From Torymus aiolomorphi (lineage: Eukaryota > Arthropoda > Insecta > Hymenoptera > Torymidae), in NCBI GenBank assembly GCA_036365515.1, contig CM070873.1, positions 81,231,948 through 81,295,947 on the forward strand: DNA of 64,000 nucleotides, given 5' to 3'. Every line of letters begins with the position of its first letter. The stretch's first letter is position 1. Of this stretch, positions 1 to 10,469 are shown piece by piece. Made by a program: the position numbers and the translations under genes. The notes under the pieces are model-generated. The model worked only from the letters and a program-made list of their open reading frames with translations, made no database searches and had not been told where the DNA came from.

Positions 1-1085
1 GTATTAAGAACATTTAAATAATACGTTGCTAGTAACATTCACAGCATTGACGTTTTTTTTATATTAAAGTTTATTTTATAATAGTTTAAACTTTATATAA
101 TTATATAAAACTGTTTCGCGTACAAAAATAATAAGAATGTTTAACTTATATACTAATAACAGTTTCTTGCTATTGTTGTGTTTTTATCACAACTTTCACC
201 TCATTAAAGCATTTTCTTTACTTAAATAATGTTTTTACGCTAGTTATTACGTCAAACTTACAATAATGCAGTCTTAAAAAAACTATTGCATAAAACTGTT
301 TTGCTTATAAAAATAATAATCTTTTTATACCTACTCAAATAATAAGCTATTATATTGAGTTGCGCACGCTGTTACTCAACTATTAACTAAATCTGTTTCG
401 CGTACAAAAATAATAAGAATGTTTCACTATATACTAATAAACAGTTTCTTGCTATTGTTGTTTTTATCACAACTTTTACCACATTAAAACCTTTTCTTTA
501 CTTAAATAATGTTTTTATACTCAAATAAAAAATTGTCTTGTATAAAGAATATTTAAACTTTATGCTAGTTATTACGTCAAACTTACAATAATGCAGTCTT
601 TAAAAAACTATTGCATAAAACTGTTTTGCTTATAAAAATAATAATCTTTTTATACTCATATAATAATCTATTATATTGAGTTAGCACGCTGTTATTCCAT
701 TGACAGTTCTTTAAACGCTAATAATATTCATAATAAAGCAATTATTTAACCACATCTACTGATTTGAGTTATGTATCTCTAATAAATAATAGCAGGATCA
801 TAATTTATACGCTTACAATAAACTATAGTCTCAAACTATCATCAATCTCAAAAATTTTCTTGTTTAAAGAATATTTAAACTTTATACTACTATTACGTCG
901 AGTTTACAATAAAGCAGTCTAGAAAAAATTAATACATAAAACGGTTTCGTTAAAAAAAATTATAATGTTTTTCTATTCAAATAATAATATATTATATTGA
1001 GTTACGCACTTAATTTACAGCTTTTACAAAACGCATAATATAACATTTTGTTATCAAAACAACTCTTCAAAGGTTTGGTATATTT
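1..1085. repeat. AT-rich degenerate tandem repeat
   Basis: Phrases of 60-100 bases recur at intervals of about 280-330 bases. The block beginning ctgtttcgcgtacaaaaat occurs near 111 and 392. The block beginning gctagttattacgtcaaact occurs near 239 and 554, and a diverged version starts near 886. I see no open frame of interest. The repeat lies just downstream of the stop codon of the minus-strand kinase pseudogene, so part of it could be its 3' flank. Confidence 0.6.
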
Positions 1086-1101
1086 TGTTACACATTTCTT
1101 C

Positions 1102-2483
1102 TTACATAGTGACTTGTTCGCTTAGAATATCAATCAAAATATCCGAAGTTGGTCGTTTTGTTGAAGAGTAGTTAAAACATTGTTTAATTACATCTTGCAA
1201 AAAAAGTGGAAGTCCTGTGAGATCAGGAATTTCTTGTTCTCGTAAGTTTTTCATGAGACTATCTCTTAGTCCCATTTCAAAATTCAGTCGTCACAAAGCT
1301 TTTCCCCGATATAACTCTATGATCGAGCCCGCCAATGACTACATATCAGAGTATATAGTCGTTTTTTCATAATGTAGCATAACTTCAGGTGCCATGTAAA
1401 ATGGCTTACCTGGTGCCGTAACCTTTCCAGTGGTTGTTAATAATTCTGTCCCTAGTGCATTAATTTTGCTGATACCTAAATCGCAAATTTTTACATGAAG
1501 AGTTGTGCTTACCAATATATTTGCTGGCTTAAGGGGGTTTCACCCAAAACGCCTTTTCTTAGAAATTTCTCTCAATTTTGACAAGGTGTTGATAATACTA
1601 TTGTCTATAAGATATTTCTATCTAAAAACTCCCAGCGGTTTAGTTCTCGAGATATTAAATATTAAAGTCGCGCATTTTAACACAGCGCCTTATGGGACGA
1701 CCCGCGTGAAATGAACGTTTTCGTCTGTAACTCGAAAAGTTTTCTTAGCAATTTTTCTAAAAACCGAAATGTTATTAATGACATATATTAGAACAAGACA
1801 TTCAAATCTGAGAAAGCCCAGCGGTCTCGTTCGTGAGATACGTTAATTGAAAGTGCGGAATATCAGGTTAGATTTTACGCGCGTGTGAGACGCATGCATG
1901 GCAAGGGGAGAGAAGAGAGAGCAGGAGCGCCGCTGGCGCGCACGCTTATTGCGCACACACAGCAGGCGTCTCTCTGTGTCTGTGCTCAGTCCCGTAGCAA
2001 GCAACTCTCAACAGAAAGAGAGGGGGAGCGCATGCGAGAGCCTGTACGCGTCGCACGGGGCGCCGTGCTCTGTGGGTTCGGGCCTCGTTGGTGAAACCCC
2101 CTTAATATCCCGATGCAAGACTTGCTTTGGATTGCCATGCAAAAAAAAAAGATACCTCGACAAATTTGAAGGCATATTTTATTTCTTTTATCTTCATTAA
2201 GTTTAAAAATAATCTGTACTCCTTCATTAAATACTACATCCTTTAACGAGTGACTGTTAAAGAACTCCATTACTAGGTGTATTTGGGTTTGACCAATGCT
2301 GACTGCCATTATCCGTATAATATTTTCATGACAGATTTGGGGCAGAATGGATATTTCCCTCAAAACAAACTTTTCTTCACCGATGAAATCTATAGATTTT
2401 ACAGCCACTGGAGTTTTTAGCCATGAACATTTCGTAACGGTACCAAATGCACCTTTTCCTAATATATGTTCTGTCCACTGCAA
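1102..2483 (-). pseudogene. Protein kinase domain, interrupted
   Basis: From 2483 downwards the frame reads LGKGAFGTV (glycine loop), then VAVKSIDF (VAIK lysine), then REISIL (helix C glutamate) and LVMEFFNSHSL (hinge). After a run of ten T on this strand the frame changes and the catalytic loop reads HGNPKQVLHRDIKPANILV. The 569-bp element interrupts it exactly at the codons for Ile-Lys. Beyond it come KICDLGISK (DLG in place of DFG), GKPFYMAPEVM (APE motif) and KRPTSDILIDIL near the C-terminus. Stops replace probable Trp codons at 1339-1341 and 1291-1293. The motifs point to a TAK1/MAP3K- or IRAK-like kinase; exact orthology cannot be set by eye. Confidence 0.75.
1533..2101. mobile_element. 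569-bp TTAA-flanked MITE
   Basis: Perfect 12-bp inverted ends (ggggtttcacc type, five G first) lie inside direct TTAA copies at 1529-1532 and 2102-2105. TTAA duplication is the hallmark of the piggyBac superfamily. Removing the element plus one TTAA restores a continuous HRDIKPAN kinase loop, which proves the boundaries. The interior holds GC-rich sequence but no convincing gene. Confidence 0.85.
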
Positions 2484-3038
2484 GGGGGGAGGTATTTTAT
2501 CAGAATGGTAAAATGTTAGATGGGTATTTTTTCAGAAAATATACTATCGTTTAAATTATTTTTCGAATCCGATACTGTTGATTCCGAACAGGAGTTATTC
2601 AGAATACACAAGAAATTATTTTCGAAAAGAAAATATCAGAAAAATTTGTGTCTATAAAAATTGAAAACAGATTGCATGAAATTATAAAAATACTTTTTAC
2701 TAGAAAAATAAAATTCCGAAAAATCTCAAACGTTCATTCCTATACGATTTTCAGCTCATTTGTCGACATTTTAGCTTTTCTGAATCACTGCATTTTCTAC
2801 AATTTAATCGTTAGGTAGAAATGGCATTCGAAAAATTGACATGACATATCATATAAAAATAATTTAATGAAGATATTATGGCCTTCTTGCCAAATTTTTT
2901 CGAATTTTTATATATTATACATTTTTAAACATTCGGAAAATTTACCCTTCTATCATAAGATATTCTAATTTGTTTTTTTACCTTTCTGAGAAAATATCCA
3001 TCTAACATTTTACCATTCTGATAAAACACCTCCCCCCC
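2484..3038. mobile_element. Inverted-repeat element, copy 1
   Basis: The left end reads ggggggaggtattttatcag and the right end is its reverse complement; the match runs about 50 bases. It sits inside the kinase pseudogene exon, splitting linker from glycine loop. The interior is 90 percent or more identical to the copy at 3169-4466 without its nested insert, apart from an extra stretch of about 30 bases near 2595-2625. No coding capacity is seen, so it is probably non-autonomous. The target duplication is unclear because the flanks are A/T runs. Confidence 0.75.
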
Positions 3039-3477
3039 TTTTTGGCTGGAGATTTTGGCTTTGTAAAATTAACTATTGGTAATTTTTTCAGAAATGAAGA
3101 CGTCCCATCATTATATCCACTAGGCTCATTTACCTTTTTATTACTGCAATCTAAACCAATATAAAAAAGGGAGGGAGGTATTTTATCAGAATGGTAAAAT
3201 GTTAGATGGGTATTTTTTCAGAAAATATACTATCGTTTACATTATTTTTCGAATCCGATACTGTTGATTCCGAACAGGAGTTCGGAAAGAAAATATCAGA
3301 AAAATTTGTGTCTATAAAAATTGAAAACAGATTGCATGAAATTATAAAAATACTTTTTACTAGAAAAATAAAATTCCGAAAAATCTCAAACGTTCATTCC
3401 TATACGATTTTCAGCTCATTTGTCGACATTTTAGCTTTTCTGAATCACTGCATTTTCTACAATTTAATCGTTAGGTA

Positions 3478-4244
3478 CACTGAGAAAACTGTCGTAGGAA
3501 AATTTACTGAAAAACTAACAAAAATTACTATATTTGATAGCAACGCGGGGATATAAGCAAATTATAAAAAATTTTGCTATAGTTTAGGAATATTTACAAG
3601 GTATCTTAATAATTTTTACTACTACACATAGCAAAAAGTGCCCTCTACATGTAGTACTTATTGCGTGCACGCCGGGAGCACGTGTCTGATTGAGGTTATG
3701 TTTCTCCCGCAATTTGAGATTATCTTCCTTTTAAGTTATCAAAAACATCGACAATATCGATTCAGTTGTTTTATTTTTACGTTGTGTAGGTGAGCTATGA
3801 GTTATTTCTTTATATTATCATAGTTATTTATTGCTATAAAATAATCATCAAAGTTCTCTCGTAAGCGAAGGTAGCCAATGTATCAGTTCCAAAATTTTGT
3901 ACTCAAGAAGCTCACGTGGGTAAGAGGTTAGCGCGTCTGCCTAGCGTGCGGAGGGTCCAGGGTTCGAATACACAACCACCGTAAAAAAAAAATTTTTATT
4001 TCCTTATTTATTTCTTGTATAGCTAAATTTAATTAATAATATATTAAATATTGCATAAATATTAGGTATCCTATAGATATAAAATCATGAAAATCAATTT
4101 TTTTTTAAGTTTAAGCTTGGCTACAAAAATTACTATATTAGTTAGCAAAAGTACCTAAATTTCCATGATATCCCATCGTTGCTATAAAAAATAGTAATTT
4201 TTATTAGCTTTTCAGTAAATTTTCCTACGACAGTTTTCTCAGTG
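3478..4244. mobile_element. Nested TA-flanked MITE, 767 bp
   Basis: Ends begin cactgagaaaactgtcgtag and match as inverted repeats over about 70 bases. TA duplications are at 3476-3477 and 4245-4246. The empty site is preserved at 2816-2817 in the sister copy, so the target duplication is certain. TA duplication suggests the Tc1/mariner superfamily. No transposase is present. Confidence 0.88.
3905..3975 (+). other. tRNA-like segment inside the nested MITE
   Basis: The stretch shows a box-A-like gtgggtaagaggttagcgcg and a box-B-like gggttcgaatac. An anticodon stem TCTGC/GCGGA encloses a seven-base loop whose centre reads AGC, as in tRNA-Ala. The T-stem and acceptor stem do not pair, and a poly-A/poly-T stretch follows. 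It is more likely a tRNA-derived SINE head or pseudogene than a working tRNA. Confidence 0.45.
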
Positions 4245-4544
4245 TAGAAATGGCATTCGAAAAATTGACATGAAATATCATATAAAAATAATTTAATGAA
4301 GATATTATGACCTTCTTGCCAAATTTTTTCGAATTTTTATATATTATACATTTTTAAACATTCGGAAAATTTACCCTTCTATCATAAGATATTCTAATTT
4401 GTTTTTTTACCTTTCTGAGAAAATATCCATCTAACATTTTACCATTCTGATAAAACACCTCCCCCCTAAAAAAAGTAATCAAATGGCGTACACTATCCAC
4501 AATATATTAATTAAAACGTTATATTTTAGTATAATTCAACTAAC

Positions 4545-4649
4545 CTGAAAGTACAAAACAGCTTGAATCTTTAGGTTTAACTGAGAGCTTGAACTGAGAC
4601 GCCCCCTCATTAGATCCACTAGGCTTATTTATACTTTTAATACTGCAAT
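4545..4649 (-). pseudogene. Symmetric repeated linker exon
   Basis: A 105-nt phase-1 exon with acceptor TTTTTTAG and donor GTTAGT encodes DCSIKSINKPSGSNEGASQF followed by KLSVKPKDSSCFVLSG. The same pattern (DCxxKxxNxPSGxNxGxSxF) starts the next exon at 3150 and appears degenerate at 5830-5878. The surrounding intron sequences are also alike, so exon plus intron was duplicated in tandem. The peptide is polar and probably disordered; no domain is recognised. Confidence 0.55.
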
Positions 4650-4731
4650 CTAAAAAATATAAAAAAAAGGTAATCAAATGGCGTACACTTTCAAAAATAT
4701 ATTAATATAAACATTCTATTTTAGTACTAAC

Positions 4732-5836
4732 CTTCAATTACAGAATAGTTTAAATCTTTATGTTGAACTGAGAATGAACTCGAAATTTTTGACTTAATAA
4801 TTTTTTTCGTGCGACTATTTTCTTTTCTCTCTTTATGTGATGGAGTTGCATCCTTGTTAATGTCTGCTTTATCTCCTAAGTCATGCAAAAAAGTTAAATT
4901 TTTACGTTCACTGGTAGTCATTCTTAAGAGAGTTTTCATTTCCTGGGATTCTATTATCAGTAGGTATATGTGGATTCTGCCAGCCTTATCGTATGCAGGG
5001 TGGAAATCCCATAATGTGCAAATACTGCCGTTTGAATCATAGAAATTGTCTATAATTTCGCCATCATTTATTCCAAGTTCTACTGTCGAGATATTAAAGT
5101 AATACTCTGTTTAAATTTTTGTACGCATGGATAGCTAAGTCTTTCACATCATCGAAACTATATTCTTTAGTAACATGTAATGTGATGTGTTTCTTTCCAC
5201 CAAATGGTTCACTGTTGTGTTTCCACGTTAATTGAATAGTTTTCAGATCATTCTTAATTTTCTTGTTTCGGCCAATTTTGTTACCACTACTCTGCAATAA
5301 GATAAATTAATATAAATAAATACGTACATATACATACTGACATTTAAGTATTTTCATTTTTACTACATGATTACCTTTTTCATTTTATAACTGCTTTCAT
5401 CATCTTTTTTATACAAATCAACGATCTCGTAAAATTGAAGTTTCTTTTTGATTGACAATTTGCCTGTAGCATCATTACCACATGTTTCTGAAACATAAAG
5501 TATGATTTAAAAAATTATAAGTTAAAATATAAATATATAAATGAATAAATTACCAGCAGGAAATACAACACTACAACACTCCACATCATTTGGTACTTTA
5601 AGTTTTCCGTCTGTAGTGGTGACCAAATAACATTTGTTGTTCTTTGGATAGCTGAGCCCCACTGCTCCAGGAAAGTACTGCCTGAAAATGTCTACACTTA
5701 AATAACCTTTTTGCAACATAAAAGTTCTTTTTAAACTTTCATGTTCGACTGTTATTTCTTCTACTGCTTTTTCTGCCATTTTTGAATCCGGCTTCAATTC
5801 TAACCTAATAATAACACTGTACCCACACTTTACCAC
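4732..5836 (-). pseudogene. N-terminal exons with TDP-43-NTD-like domain
   Basis: Exon 5836-5554 encodes the segment with IFRQYFPGAVGLSYPKNNK and then VTTTDGKLKVPND, which follow the order of the TDP-43 N-terminal fold (FPGA-x-GL-x-Y, then a short strand pair). The donor is GTAATT after codon GCT+G. Exon 5487-5375 (113 nt) continues in phase as ETCGNDATGKLSIKKKLQFY. Exon 5291-4732 begins SSGNKIGRNKKIKND and contains TWKHNSEPFGGKKHITLHV. The reading frame then slips by one base near 5100: the direct frame stops at 5094-5096, while the shifted frame stays open as YFNISTVELGINDGEIIDNF to the donor at 4731. The start codon is uncertain; an internal Met-Ala-Glu-Lys sits 19 residues in. The similarity is judged by eye and covers only about 60 residues. 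Confidence 0.5.
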
Positions 5837-5954
5837 TAATCCATACTAGACCTTTTTCCACTTTTATTATTGCAATCTTAAAAACTTGCACGTGTTGCTT
5901 TTATGCAAAATAAGAGCGGATGTCGGATAAAAGAAAATTTCTCACTTCCCACCG

Positions 5955-6518
5955 GTGAGCAGTGGAAGCCCACTAGCGCCACTCATTTCGGTGGCACTTA
6001 GGCGCTTCCGTAGGGCGTGTATGTATATTCAGGCCCGGTGCAGTATGTGTATACAAGTGCGTATATGTATCCGTTTATGCGTGAGTGTAGTGTATACATG
6101 TTTCTCTCAATGCGTGGGGCGATATGCGGATGTGAGTGTAGTATGTACATGTACGGGCGTACGTGTAAAAGCGTGTGTGTGTACAAGTATATGTATATTC
6201 ATGCGCGATGCAGTGTGCGGGTATGTATACGAGCGCGAGTGTAAAAGTGCGCGGTGCAGCGTGCGGGTATACGTTTGCAAGTGCGCGATCGTGTGTATAA
6301 AGTATAGACATGTTCACATGTGTGTGCTGAGGTGCGTTTGCGAGTGAGCGGTCGTATGTATCAGTGCGGTGTAGCGTGCGGGTATGCGTTTGCGACTGCG
6401 TCGTATGGGTGTGCGGCGCGCATTATGTATATGAGTGCGTGGTCATGTATAAAGTGCAGGCATGTGTGTGTGTGTGTGTGGGTGTGCGCGGTCGTGTGTA
6501 CAAAGTATAGGCATGTGT

Positions 6519-6553
<35 letters not shown>

Positions 6554-6646
6554 CGGGTATGTATACGAGCGCGAGTGTAAAAGTGTGGTGCAGCGTGCGG
6601 TATGTGTACGAGCGCGGGTGTAAAAGTGCGCGGTGCAGCGTGCCTT
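5955..6646. repeat. GT-rich minisatellite
   Basis: Irregular GTATGTGTGCG repeats include recurring blocks of roughly 40-45 bases (gcggtgcagcgtgcgggtat followed by gagcgcgagtgtaaaagt) near 6205, 6255, 6555 and 6600. Pure (GT)n lies near 6466-6480 and 6534-6552. All frames through it are open for long distances because of composition, not coding. Confidence 0.8.
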
Positions 6647-6647
6647 A

Positions 6648-6800
6648 CAGGCTGATTCAGATTGAAAAGTAGATTCAAAATCCGCAAAAATTGAAATCCT
6701 AGCTGATCCCTTTCGAATTTTATCGGCACTTTTCTATTTTGAGCAATCAAAACACAGTAAGACATATTGTTCGACGTTTTCTTTAGGAACTTTAAGTCAT
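6648..6800. repeat. Left terminal inverted repeat
   Basis: Aligned by eye with the reverse complement of 9855-10004 it differs at roughly one base in ten, with small indels. The match fades after ctttaggaacttt. Confidence 0.8.
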
Positions 6801-7253
6801 ACAACTTATAAAAACAATTCTGTTTTCTGGAGAGCATATAGTTTTTATGATCCCCAGCATTTTCTATTGGTTATTAAAAATTTAATTTGGTTATATAAAA
6901 CCTCAAAACCCATAAACCCTGTTATACCCGCTGACTCTCTCGCGATACGCCCCTGCACACGCGCAACCCGACAGCCGCGGAGCACCGGTCACCGCGCCGC
7001 TAGTACCGCGCGCGGCCGCCAGGCGGCGCCGACCCTTACCTTTTTTGCCTCTCCCACCAGCAAAGCAGCGCGCGGATGGGCATAAGAGGAGGCCGGTCTC
7101 CGGGCTACTCGTATTTTATTTTGAAATAGAAAATTGTGTACTCTAAATTATAAATATATCCTCGTTGAAAAGCCAAAAATTTTATATTTTATAACATTTT
7201 ATTAGAATTGTTATCAATTAACAAATTACGGTGTTATTTTAATTTATTATAAA

Positions 7254-9545
7254 TTGAGTCATGGAAATAAATCTTCTCATGAAGATAACAGAAAAAAAGT
7301 CTGTGCTCCATGTGGAAAAAAAATTATATTTGGAAAAAAAAGACCAGAAAGTTTTCTTATAACTAAAAACACTGAAAAGCTGATTAAACAGTTTATATCT
7401 AATGTCTTTGATTTGACAGATGAAAAGTATCCTTTGAGTATTTGTACAACTTGTCATATTACTCTACTTGATGCTGCAAAAGGTAAATTTCAAAGACCAT
7501 TGCAAAAAATGCCCAACTATGGAGATCTAATATTACCAAAAGAGACTAGACGTAATAATCTGAGTGCGTGCGAATGTTATATATGTTCAACTGCTACATT
7601 TAAAGGTCACGTAAAAATTGTGAAAGGTAAAGGATACAAAAGAGATTTGAAAAACGTGATTGATGTTTCTACGGAGCTTAAAAGATCCTCGACAACAGAT
7701 CAACTTACGGTTTTACCTGTAGAAAGTACGAAAACTAAAATTTCAATTCAGGTGTAGTAAATGTTTTCAAGAGGTTGGAAGGGGCAAACGTCATCCCTAT
7801 AAAAGTGTAAATGAAAATATTTTAAACATTATAGATCAACTTCCAGAGAAAATCAAAGATCAAATTGTCACTAGTATTTAAAAAAAAAGGTTGAATCTGT
7901 CACTCCCTCGTCTAAGAAACTTTCTAATATTAGTTTGAATTTATCTACTGGCGGCCGGCAGACTAAAATTGTTTTGAATCCGAGTATCAAAAAAAGTATT
8001 TCGTTTGACGAAGAGAGTTTGAATAATTTTAGAATTAATTTAGGGGTTTCAGGCAACCAAATGAGAAAAATAACAAATTTTATAAGGTGGAAAGTAGGAA
8101 GAAAGTCCATTCCACTTCGTTACGCAAAACATGTATCCGATAAATCTAAAATTTTGAGTGATGTATATAAACATGAAGTATATTATTTCGATTGTGAAAG
8201 TAGCTCGAATAAAGAAAAAGAAAAACTCCTTCGACCTGTCGTCTATGGAGACGCAGAAGAGCTCCTCGATGCAATTATTGAGCATCGGAAAATAGAAGGC
8301 AACGTTATGGTCAAAGTTTTAGCTGATGGAGGTCAAGGCTTTTTCAAGATAAGTTTGACAATTCTTCCACAAAATTATTCTCCTAATTCAAATAATACAT
8401 GTCCAAGTGATACTTATGATGATGAAAATAATCAGATAACTGACGATGAATCAATTGGATTGAATAGTAAAAGAAAACTTTATTCTGAGGGTGGAAGTGT
8501 TAGTAAAAAAGGTAAGCTCACCAGTGTAAACCGATTAATACTCTTGTGCGTGGTTCCTAATATAAAGGAAACGTACGAAAACGTTAAGCTATTGTTTGAA
8601 CTAACAAAAATTAATAATATTCCGTTTAAATTTGTTTCAGATTTCAAACTTCTGCTAGTTGTAAATGGACAGCAAACTACATCAGCAATGTTCCCGTGCC
8701 CCTATTTTTGTATTCAATTACACGATTTAAAAGAAAACCCTTTCACAGATTTCTCCAGTGCAAACACTAGTTTGTCTTCAACTGATGGTTTAGAAACTGA
8801 AAATCAAGTACAGGTAAAAACCTACGGGGACCTGAGAGCTGATTATAATAAATTTCTTCTCGCTGGTAGTAATAAAAAACTTAGCATAGAAAGTCGCAGT
8901 ACTATTAATCTCCCTCTCTTCAATGAAGAAGATAACGTTTGTGTTTTAGAAAAATGCGTTGTCCCCGAATTGCACATTTTATAAGGTTTCGTAAACCACT
9001 TATTTTGGAACGGTTTAGTCAAACTTTTAAGCAGGAAAATAGCATTGCTATGGCCACAAAAATTAAATCTAGTTTCTCAACATTATCACGGAGATGCTTT
9101 CAAAGGAAATGCTTGTAGAAAATTGCTTAAGGAAGCAGATAAACTTAATGCCGAAGAAATTTATGAAAAGGTAGGGTTTTTTAAAGTTGTGCCCTACATT
9201 GCTGCTTATAAAGCAATGAACAAAATTGTAGATTGCTGCTTTACTTCTGGGAAAATTGAATCATTAGTTGAGCCTTATATAACTGAATTAGGTAAGGCAT
9301 TAGCAAGCATTGAGAATCTTAGAGAAACTTTGAAAATTCACGTAATTCTTGCTCATGTAAAGGATAGTTTGAACTACATCGATAATGGTTACGGCTTAGG
9401 CTTTTGGTCCGAACAAAGTGGCGAATCTGTTCATCGTGAATTTTTAAAGTACTGGGAACGTTATAAAGTTAGCAACATTCATAATATAACTTATGCACCA
9501 AGATTATGTAAGGCAGTAACTGAATTTTCGTCACTACATATCTAA
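7254..9545 (+). pseudogene. DDE-type transposase, unclassified family, broken
   Basis: The N-terminal part has paired cysteines (CAPCGKK, then CTTCH, then CECYIC) like a zinc-binding DNA-recognition region. In the next frame a KCFQEVGRGKRHP stretch follows. The long middle part contains KVLADGGQGFFKISL, a plausible first catalytic Asp region. The C-terminal part has HLFWNGLVKLL, HYHGDAFKGNACRKLL and GFWSEQSGESVHREF, the last with a candidate catalytic Glu. Breaks: no in-frame ATG at the start, a frameshift near 7753, another in the A-run near 7881, and a stop at 8982-8984 with the same frame resuming at once. The family could not be named; the SEQ-x-x-E-x-x-H-x-x-F box recalls RAG1/Transib-like E regions only loosely. 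Confidence 0.6.
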
Positions 9546-9597
9546 TTTTATTCTAATGTAGTCTGATTTACTATAAACAAATCAGATACAAATACTT

Positions 9598-9712
9598 TAA
9601 AACATAGAGAAAAAAAAACAAAAAAAAAAACAAAAATAAAAATAAAAAAATTAACAAAAAATACAAAAAAAATTTAAAACACTTAAAAAAAACAGAAAAA
9701 ACGAAAAAATGG
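9598..9712. repeat. A-rich tract
   Basis: Runs of A with scattered C, T and G inside the transposon, after the transposase stop. Probably simple-sequence expansion. Confidence 0.7.
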
Positions 9713-9854
9713 GGTCATACTGCCACTACGTCCTCGTCGTTGACCCTGGTGTAAACTATAAGTGGTTAAATTCTAATTTGCCTTTGAACAAAGATAACTT
9801 TTAATAAAGAATCAAGTTTATTAGATGAAAATAACTTTCCTATAAGTTTTATCA

Positions 9855-10004
9855 CCAAAAGTTCCTAAAGAAAACGTCGAACAATAATGTCTTACTGTGT
9901 TTCGATTGCTTAAAATAGAAAAATGCCGATAAAATACGAAAGGGATCAGCTAGGATTTCAATTTTTGCGGATTTCGAATCTACTTTTGATTCTGAATCAG
10001 CCTG
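9855..10004. repeat. Right terminal inverted repeat
   Basis: Partner of the repeat at 6648-6800. The outer end reads gaatcagcctg. The following PLE fragment begins a few tens of bases later. Confidence 0.8.
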
Positions 10005-10157
10005 CGCAAACCGATTTTTTCCTCATTTTTATCAAACTTTTTCTACCTTCAAGCACACCGTGTAAGATAGCCATAACCTACAGCCTAGTTGATAAATCTA
10101 TTAAGGCGATGTGAACCTCAAAATCAACCCAATTTCATTATTTAATTAATAAACATT

Positions 10158-10420
10158 CGAACGTTTATTTGGAAAAGCAATTCTTTCAGGCGCTCCGTGT
10201 ATGTAAATACTATGCTCAGATTTTTTTTTGTGCGATTCTATCAGCATTTCTATGAGATAAACACTTTTTAAAACTGGCAAAATTCGAAGTATACAGATCC
10301 CTACTTATCGGCATTGCGGTTTTTATTTAATTAAATAAATTCTGAGTAAATTTTTGGAAAAACAGCTCTTTCAGGCGCTCTGTATATGTAAATACTATAC
10401 TCGATTTTTTTTGTTAGTAA
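10158..10420. repeat. Tandem duplication inside PLE 1
   Basis: The block ctttcaggcgctccgtgtat with its flanks occurs near 10187 and again near 10370 as a slightly changed copy, spacing about 185. It separates the reverse-transcriptase tail from the endonuclease part and adds stops. Confidence 0.6.
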
Positions 10421-10469
10421 TTCTATTATTATTTGCAAAAGAAATCTCAACATAACACGCCACTATCTT

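Larger units (their letters stand above)
3169..4466. mobile_element. Inverted-repeat element, copy 2 (with nested insert)
   Basis: It has the same terminal 50 bases as the element at 2484-3038 and the same interior up to the TA where another element entered. It lies in an intron of the fusion pseudogene. The corresponding uninterrupted intron sequence is visible in the duplicated unit near 4655-4685, which shows that the insertion fell in an A-rich run. Confidence 0.75.
1102..5836 (-). pseudogene. TDP-43-NTD-like / protein kinase fusion gene, disrupted
   Basis: Read on the minus strand, exons at 5836-5554, 5487-5375, 5291-4732, 4649-4545, 3150-3039 plus 2483-2106, and 1528-1102 join with GT/AG borders and matching phases. 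The N-terminus resembles the TDP-43 N-terminal domain (FPGAVGLSY). A basic linker follows, then short repeated exons, then a kinase domain of the TKL/MAP3K kind. Known biology: such kinases relay stress or immune signals, and the TDP-43 NTD drives self-association. Pairing them is an inference from exon continuity. Breaks seen: a one-base frameshift near 5100, an inserted element at 2484-3038, a frameshift in the A-run at 2142-2151, an element in the HRD loop, and in-frame stops at 1339-1341 and 1291-1293. It cannot make a full protein as read. A tandem array of related genes is possible, because a fragment of the repeated exon also lies upstream at 5830-5878. Confidence 0.62.
6648..10004 (+). 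mobile_element. Decayed DNA transposon with 150-bp TIRs
   Basis: The ends begin caggctgattcaga and match as inverted repeats over about 150 bases (6648-6800 against 9855-10004). Between them is one transposase-like reading region on the plus strand (7254-9545). A GC-rich stretch at 6935-7120 may be its promoter region, and an A-rich tract (9605-9710) lies after the coding part. The 3357-bp length suits an autonomous cut-and-paste element. No target duplication is evident at either flank. Confidence 0.75.

Noticed and set aside
5955..6837. Many long open frames on both strands
   Set aside because: All come from GT-rich minisatellite composition; the peptides are Cys/Val/Tyr or Thr/His runs without domains.
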